This document shows positions 60,801 through 64,000 of a stretch of DNA of 64,000 bases, in pieces. The position numbers and the translations under genes are program-made. Position 1 is the stretch's first letter, and every line of letters begins with the position of its first letter. A model generated the notes under the pieces. It did no database searches, was not told the DNA's origin, and saw only the letters and a program-made list of their open reading frames with translations. Source of the DNA: Verrucomicrobiota bacterium (lineage in GTDB: Bacteria; Verrucomicrobiota; Kiritimatiellia; SS1-B-03-39; UBA6053); assembly GCA_020831635.1 (NCBI GenBank), contig JAFIGC010000007.1:1-64000 (forward strand). Reading direction: 5' to 3'.

Positions 60801-62543
60801 CAAGGAAAACGTCTCGTCAATTTCCACTTCCTGACCCGAAACGGGATGGGTGACTGCCAGGGAGGCCCGGGTGCGAAGGTTGGACCGCTCCTCCGCCCGA
60901 GCAATGAGGGTATGGGCCGCGCGGGCTCCCAGGTTTGAATTGCTACCGTCAAAGCCCGCCCCCAGCCCACCCTCCAATCCTCCGTCCACATAACGGCTGT
61001 CCGTGGTGCCGTCGCCGCTGGCATCGTAGCCGTTTACGGCCCCGACCTTCACATTCAGAGTGGGGTGGGTCACCTCGGGATTGCCGAACCAGGGCACCCG
61101 CTGCCAATTCCAGTCGTAAGATTGGATGGTGCGCCGCCGCGTGCTTCCGCTCCGAAACCGCCAGCCAAAGTTGTGGGCGTTTTTGCTGGTGTCGGGACTC
61201 CAGGTACTGTCCCCCCAAGAATGGGCCAGGCCCCAGTTATGCCCCACCTCGTGTGCAAAGGTGATCGTGGTGGAAGTCATGTAGGTGCGGGCGGTGACGG
61301 AAGATACCCCTGGATAGAAAGCCCGTCCGGCATCACCCCCATCGGCATCATTGACAATAAACGCCTGCTTGTCCGCCCCCAGGGCGTTGCGCAAGTCCTT
61401 GACCACTGAAAAGGTTTCATGAGTGGGACTGTTCAAGGCATTGACTTCATCATTTAAAGAACTTCCCGTGCCCGGTTCCGCATAATCCGGGTCCTCGATC
61501 ATCCCCAGCAACACCACTTCCGCATTGTCCACCAGACTGTTGGCAAAGGCCAGGTTCATCCGGTCAACCGAGGCAATAATGCGGCTTTCGATCCCGGCGG
61601 TACCTCCATCGCTCTGTCGGGACTTGATGCTGTAGCCCACCACGATATCCACCAAATGCTGTGCCGTCCCCTCGCCGGCACTGTGACCGTCCTCCTCTCC
61701 GTCCAACACCTCCCCCCCGGCCTCCTCCGCCCCGGCAAAGATTTCCGCCCCGAAGATGACCCCGCCACAGTCCCCATGCAGAAAGGAGGCTTCGTTCAGT
61801 TCCTTGATGGCCACATGGCCATCCTCCATCACCTGAAACTGAAAATTCCGCGCCCCGCCGCTTTCGGGGTCAAAACGGGTCATGGACCCGCTGACCGCCC
61901 CTTCGTTGTACACCAAAATCACATCGTTGTCATGATCCCCGGGAATCTTCCCCATGAAGGTAAAGGTATGCCGGCCGCGATGCACGATTTCATAAACGTC
62001 CACATCCACTTCTTCCTCCACGGAAAGCGGCAGCACAAGCCGACTGGTGATCCCTCCCGCCAATTCATGAAAGAGGCGGTGGGAAATCGGAGCTTCAATC
62101 GCGTCGAGCGTGTATGCATCCCAAGCAAACGGCGAGGTTTTGCGTGCGGGGCGAACGGAAGCAAACACCCGTACCGGCTCCCCTTCGCCCGGCTCCAAAC
62201 GGGTGCGTGTCGGCGTGTCCAATACCCGGCGACCATACCGCCCACGCGGAATCACCGGGGCCGGATCGTCCGGATTTTCCGAAAAGACGGTGGCAGGTCG
62301 GGGATCTTTCATATCCTCGGGTAGGATACGCGAATCGGGTTCCACCTGCGGGTTGGCTTCAGCCTCCGTCACGGTATCCACGTCCGCGAGCCTCTCAGGG
62401 GCTTCCGTCTGCCCCGCATCACCGTCCGTGAATGTTTCCCCCTCTTGCGGAGCAGGCAGGAGCAACAGAAGGACAAGTGTCAGCAGCCCAATCAGGGCGA
62501 TTTGTCGACGAGTGCGCTTGGTCAATGGCTTCATGGGCTTCAT
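54876..62543 (-). CDS. Giant secreted multidomain metallopeptidase-like protein
   Basis: This 2555-residue protein has an N-terminal signal/anchor helix (QIALIGLLTLVLLLLLPAP). A reprolysin-like zinc peptidase domain at about 290-500 carries HEVGHNWGLAH (431-441). The stalk follows: an immune-inhibitor-A-like region at about 790-950, an Ig-like domain at 1065-1150, a Calx-beta domain at 1150-1265, a DUF2341/LamG region at about 1375-1700, Ig at 1700-1775, fibronectin-III at 1790-1885, and further Ig at about 2345-2420. The C-terminus has DTHGNGVPDLWEIEYFG and ends YRIRVWIP, similar to the C-terminus of the M14-like protein. It is likely a surface or secreted protease or adhesin acting on large polymers. 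No PEP-CTERM signal. Confidence 0.88.
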   Translation of the reverse strand: MKPMKPLTKRTRRQIALIGLLTLVLLLLLPAPQEGETFTDGDAGQTEAPERLADVDTVTEAEANPQVEPDSRILPEDMKDPRPATVFSENPDDPAPVIPRGRYGRRVLDTPTRTRLEPGEGEPVRVFASVRPARKTSPFAWDAYTLDAIEAPISHRLFHELAGGITSRLVLPLSVEEEVDVDVYEIVHRGRHTFTFMGKIPGDHDNDVILVYNEGAVSGSMTRFDPESGGARNFQFQVMEDGHVAIKELNEASFLHGDCGGVIFGAEIFAGAEEAGGEVLDGEEDGHSAGEGTAQHLVDIVVGYSIKSRQSDGGTAGIESRIIASVDRMNLAFANSLVDNAEVVLLGMIEDPDYAEPGTGSSLNDEVNALNSPTHETFSVVKDLRNALGADKQAFIVNDADGGDAGRAFYPGVSSVTARTYMTSTTITFAHEVGHNWGLAHSWGDSTWSPDTSKNAHNFGWRFRSGSTRRRTIQSYDWNWQRVPWFGNPEVTHPTLNVKVGAVNGYDASGDGTTDSRYVDGGLEGGLGAGFDGSNSNLGARAAHTLIARAEERSNLRTRASLAVTHPVSGQEVEIDETFSLEWVGGTWQSPVDIELLKGGVPVEVIAEGIPNENRVFAWTPNGLARGSDYQIRLTLNGGEEISLSDPFTIDPLYPRVVDTFVDPTGVADPGLDAVSVTFNRSMDPESFSLVQDVSRFLGPGGTDLSGSLSGVSWSESDTVLTFHFSPLNEEGYYRLDLGPGILDLRGFAMDQNDNAVPGEGEDGFGFSFRVAEGQAGGVQTILQTNFDSGHSFSLEGGWAVGQPNQGPNGPNTAVSSPNVLGTYLNGNYVSGLNISAVSPSFSTLNAENVTVSFHRWLGLAAVTSGQPQGRYQDRAFLEYSVNQGTWQNLWSHTEGSHAQSNWQGPLSYVLPSAANNQSDVRIRFRLQTESGNSYGWNIDDFLMTGDFEVLLSPAPAPYVAGHFPEGAVIVSPTSLWIDFDQPMDTGSFSLGDIVSFSGPDGDVGATGFAWVADNRLRIDFPSVSEDGLYTLTLGTGVLNQEGTPLAATYDATFDLGTFDPPVILTESLPAADVGESYTAGVEAMSDAGLSLTLTVTGRPAWLSFADHGDGTGTLSGTPPHGGDGTLNLTFNAYDGASTSSRELSLLVRPRAVVALSDETTTVMENAGTLTVTVNRTLNDTGAVSVNYVTQDGNLDIGLNAVAGVDYAETSGTLHWADGETGPKTFDVTIYDDDLSQGDRPFSVHIGGVSGIANLGLNMMGVTIVDDDVDVPPRIVLEDQGTVTHMRATLNAFLLAGSEDTTGTLWYGTVDGGEAPGSWQHQVDLGGIGYGPVSTLLEGLTAETTYFYRFQATNIHGQDQTVTDSFTTRQEPDGQTFEITFPGYDRAETLSDFPLLVRISEANIPDFFYANMVFPETGGDLRFYDEAENELSFSVQLWNPEGESLVWVRVPALHAAAAITMVIGDADTETLPAYTTDGSAWNENFRAVYHFHASGTTVPDATSHGFDGTLENASATTFVPGIVGLAYDFSGSNAEHIRTNATATALNIDGSKPRTTSVWAYTRAFNNGAPFQVGANSNGQMWSLRTLNSDNQWRMQFWSGDNDITISAQDEWVYLTMVYDGGNARVYRNGIEVEGSAYSRSLSTSATAVPLQIGNYNNNNYFNGILDELRVSDVPRSENWIWAEWKNMAQTDQFLAFESLGGGEPSAPVITSQPQSVTVVEGQTATFSVTATGNPAPAYQWRKNGVDIPGAADSMYTINNVSQNDAGIYTVYVSNGVGEGIESDIAELNLSDPPPPAPTGLTATAVAFDRIDLSWTDQTDPSDPTEEFRIERSADGTHWTPLTTVTATSHSDTELTGGSTWHYRVLSLRGGLESSPSNVASATTPDAPAAPVIHVIRPLDGVAAIPSGVGLWILASVELDPAVSAVDLQWSQIEGQIGVTFTRPDEAVTGAFFPEDGHYVLRLTAEDGLSTSTRDIMVEVGAIPGAPQIVQVVAWGTDHNMLRRATSETDATPMSDVIPVSFSQNSVDLGLGEPGANDARVATVFSPFLSGMIDLEGADLSTRRFYWVGEQLQMDQDANTGNRRIGPTNSYGTGSDWRGNGLEQYQLYAWHREDFLIEGDFSLKDPEALMSVHIHAFTNNQSGAGLRFVIQNNGIWYYSEAAVTTNGAFTLTNPGSAHWAAFNPEALSSNLASARSLAMPATTTFGPVVFDDIQYVGFATETIRTTNNESRQGFDNFVVTAMTGGAANLGPFVDAGTLSGSVVGEPASLNGAASDDGAPAVPGELVTEWALENGPGAAQFTEASALQTNVIFDTAGLHTLRLVADDGAVATFDLLSVNVEAAVLETPAITTQPQSQTVYATQGAVLSVEATGEDLSFQWHDADGPIEGAVGDSLVFDPVTEADADTYHVVVSNAGGSVDSAFAELTVLPEDHDTHGNGVPDLWEIEYFGSVEEDRQLIRAGFPVSLYTVYVWGFDPLDENAVFELGAMENLVEGVRLSVPTVSGRRYQLQFSVDLTQPDGWTDLGEPQDGQGEAISFEDPTPGTMRAYRIRVWIP

Positions 62544-62697
62544 GGGTAGAGTGATGATGACAATTAGACGTCATGATAAGCTACACCCGATGAAGGATCA
62601 GGTTAAGAAAACGTTTGGGCACTCACTGGATTATTTACACAAAACGCCTTCAAATAAAGAGGAATGCGGCTATGGCATTTTTTGTTTTACGGTAAAC

Positions 62698-64000
62698 TCA
62701 TTTCCACACCCATCCGCCGAGAAGCGCGAGGAGCAGGAGGGCGAACCAGAGGGGGGTGAGGAGTTCGGCGTGGCTGTGTCGCTCGAGCTGGTCGATGACC
62801 ACGCGGCCGGGCAAGGGCCGGCTGTCGGCGCGGGTGAGGTCGGTGGCGGCGGTGTCGGTGAATTGTATGGCGGCGTCCAACAGGGTTTCGTCCCCGCGAA
62901 GGATTTCGAGAAAGCCGGGGGTTTCGGGGGCGTACAGGGGGGCGCCGGGCCGATGGGTGAATTCGCGGGGTTCGCCTTGGAGGGGACGGTGCCGAATCAG
63001 GAAATCGCCCTCCCCCGGGGGAACCGCGAGCGAAATGCGTTCCCGGGCATCGTAGGGGCGGGCTTCGTATTGGAGTTGGGCCTCCCGCGCGCGTTCGAGA
63101 AAACGGTGAAGGGTCAGCACCACGGCGGGCAAGCGTTCGGCATTGCCGCGTTCGGGTCGGAAGAGCAGAATCAACTGCCGACGTCCGGCTCCTTCCCGGA
63201 GAACCACCAGGGGAGTGTCGCCGCTCCAAACCAAAACCCGGTCGCCGGGGCGCTGTGCAAATCCGGGATGGGGAAACCCGAGGAAGGGACTCCAGGACAA
63301 GTCGCGGACGAGGGGATGATCTTCGGAAATGACGGTGCCCGGATCCCCGCGCGTTTCCCCGGCGTAAAAGAAAATGCCGCTGTGGTCGGCGTCCGGTTCG
63401 TCCCCGGAAAAGGCCTGCCAAACCAGTCCGGGGGTTTGATCGGGTTGGGCGCGACGCACGTGGGGGGCGATGCCCATCACCCGTTCGGGCCATTCCCGTT
63501 GGGTTTCGGAAAGTCCGTCCAAGGAATAGGTCAGGATTTTGGGACGGGGCACCACAAAGGGAATGGCATCATCGATGTCCAGCAAATCGGGATCGAGGCG
63601 CAGGACGCCGCGACGGCTCCCGGCGGGCAATTCCCCCCGCAGGGTGACCACGGTTCCCGGTGGCAGGGTGACGGGCGCGGGGGCGCGGGGCGGTTGGTCA
63701 TCGACTTGTACCTGCACTTGACGGGTGATTTCCGTTTCGCCGCGTTGCAGCAGGGAGGCCACCCAATCATGACCACCCCTGGCATTGGGTTCGATGCGCA
63801 GTCCGGTAAATCCGGCGTTGTCGGCGGGCTTGCCAATTCCCAGGGACTCGGCCCCGGCGGGCGGGGCTTCCACGGGATGCGCGGTCACCCACAAGACCAG
63901 CCCGTCGGGACCGGCCAACTCGCGGGCGCGGGCCAGGGCGGGGGCGGGATCGTGCAGACCCAAAAGGGGACGGTGCGCGTCGAGGGCGGCAAGAGCGGCG
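62698..64000 (-). CDS. BatA/VWA-like membrane protein, N-terminus outside window
   Basis: The frame stays open past base 64000; the first in-window start-like codon at 63963 is not the true start. The visible 430 residues contain LGLHDPAPALARARELAGPD, which looks like the end of a VWA domain, and a long beta-rich middle (PPGTVVTLRGELPAGSRRGV, DDAIPFVVPRPKILTYSLDG). A C-terminal membrane helix is at LLTPLWFALLLLALLGGWVW. The layout resembles BatA/aerotolerance-type proteins with a C-terminal anchor. A MoxR-like ATPase and other Bat genes would be expected upstream, outside the window. The family assignment is tentative. Confidence 0.68.
   Translation of the reverse strand, partial: AALAALDAHRPLLGLHDPAPALARARELAGPDGLVLWVTAHPVEAPPAGAESLGIGKPADNAGFTGLRIEPNARGGHDWVASLLQRGETEITRQVQVQVDDQPPRAPAPVTLPPGTVVTLRGELPAGSRRGVLRLDPDLLDIDDAIPFVVPRPKILTYSLDGLSETQREWPERVMGIAPHVRRAQPDQTPGLVWQAFSGDEPDADHSGIFFYAGETRGDPGTVISEDHPLVRDLSWSPFLGFPHPGFAQRPGDRVLVWSGDTPLVVLREGAGRRQLILLFRPERGNAERLPAVVLTLHRFLERAREAQLQYEARPYDARERISLAVPPGEGDFLIRHRPLQGEPREFTHRPGAPLYAPETPGFLEILRGDETLLDAAIQFTDTAATDLTRADSRPLPGRVVIDQLERHSHAELLTPLWFALLLLALLGGWVWK

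Noticed and set aside
54876-62543. Plus-strand frames (for example 55176-56753, 57936-59159) opposite the giant protein
   Set aside because: They are antisense to continuous recognised domains and show no start signals.

Overview
The window looks chromosomal and most likely comes from a Gram-negative bacterium of the Verrucomicrobiota. This is inference from content: five PEP-CTERM (exosortase-sorted) proteins, several AraC and XylR-type regulators, very long multidomain secreted proteins, a cyclic glucan synthase, an Mla-type ABC operon, lipoboxes, and a LuxR-type response regulator of a kind I associate with that phylum. No rRNA, tRNA, CRISPR array or prophage was seen.

Layout. 1-1.8 kb: a cut-off secreted beta-helix gene and a frameshifted lipoprotein. 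2-12 kb: a minus-strand operon of a giant cyclic beta-1,2-glucan synthase, a small unknown protein and a glycosyltransferase. 12-14 kb: a REP-associated transposase among long repeats, then a Phd/VapC toxin-antitoxin pair. 14-30 kb: a dense envelope and osmotic stress island (PRC-barrel, DUF4142/BON, glycine-zipper, DUF883, CsbD and small membrane proteins), a sulfide/persulfide detoxification operon, an Mla-like lipid ABC operon, and a LuxR-type response regulator with a shortened sensor kinase. 30-51 kb: five divergent regulator/PEP-CTERM gene pairs, with two tandem collagen-like OmpA lipoproteins, a secreted M14 carboxypeptidase-like protein and a glycosidase-like protein between them. 51-64 kb: an RluA-type pseudouridine synthase, a secreted unknown, a pseudopilin, an AI-2E family transporter, a 2555-residue secreted metallopeptidase and a cut-off BatA/VWA-like membrane protein.

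Main discovery, a regulon. Thirteen sites between 11.9 and 37.8 kb match AGGGTTTCACCCCAT. Every site points toward a gene and sits exactly 22 nt upstream of a -10-like hexamer (mostly TAnnnT). That centres the GGGT-N3-ACCC inverted repeat near -42, the class II activator position. The promoters serve the glucan synthase operon, the stress island genes, the sulfide operon, the Mla operon and both collagen-like genes. The response regulator at 26.7-27.4 kb ends against one of these sites and is the best candidate activator. Its partner kinase lacks the phosphorylated His and the ATP-binding N box.

Second discovery, regulator/cargo modules. All five PEP-CTERM genes are divergent from their own AraC-domain regulator. 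The three XylR-type pairs share a direct repeat (C/T)GCAAA-N15-(C/T)GCAAA, 21 bp start to start, in the intergenic region. A fourth pair has a one-mismatch version and the fifth has a different repeat. This suggests individually controlled surface-matrix proteins.

Some starts were moved inward from the longest reading frame because of ribosome-binding sites, signal peptides or the promoter positions; this is stated per gene.
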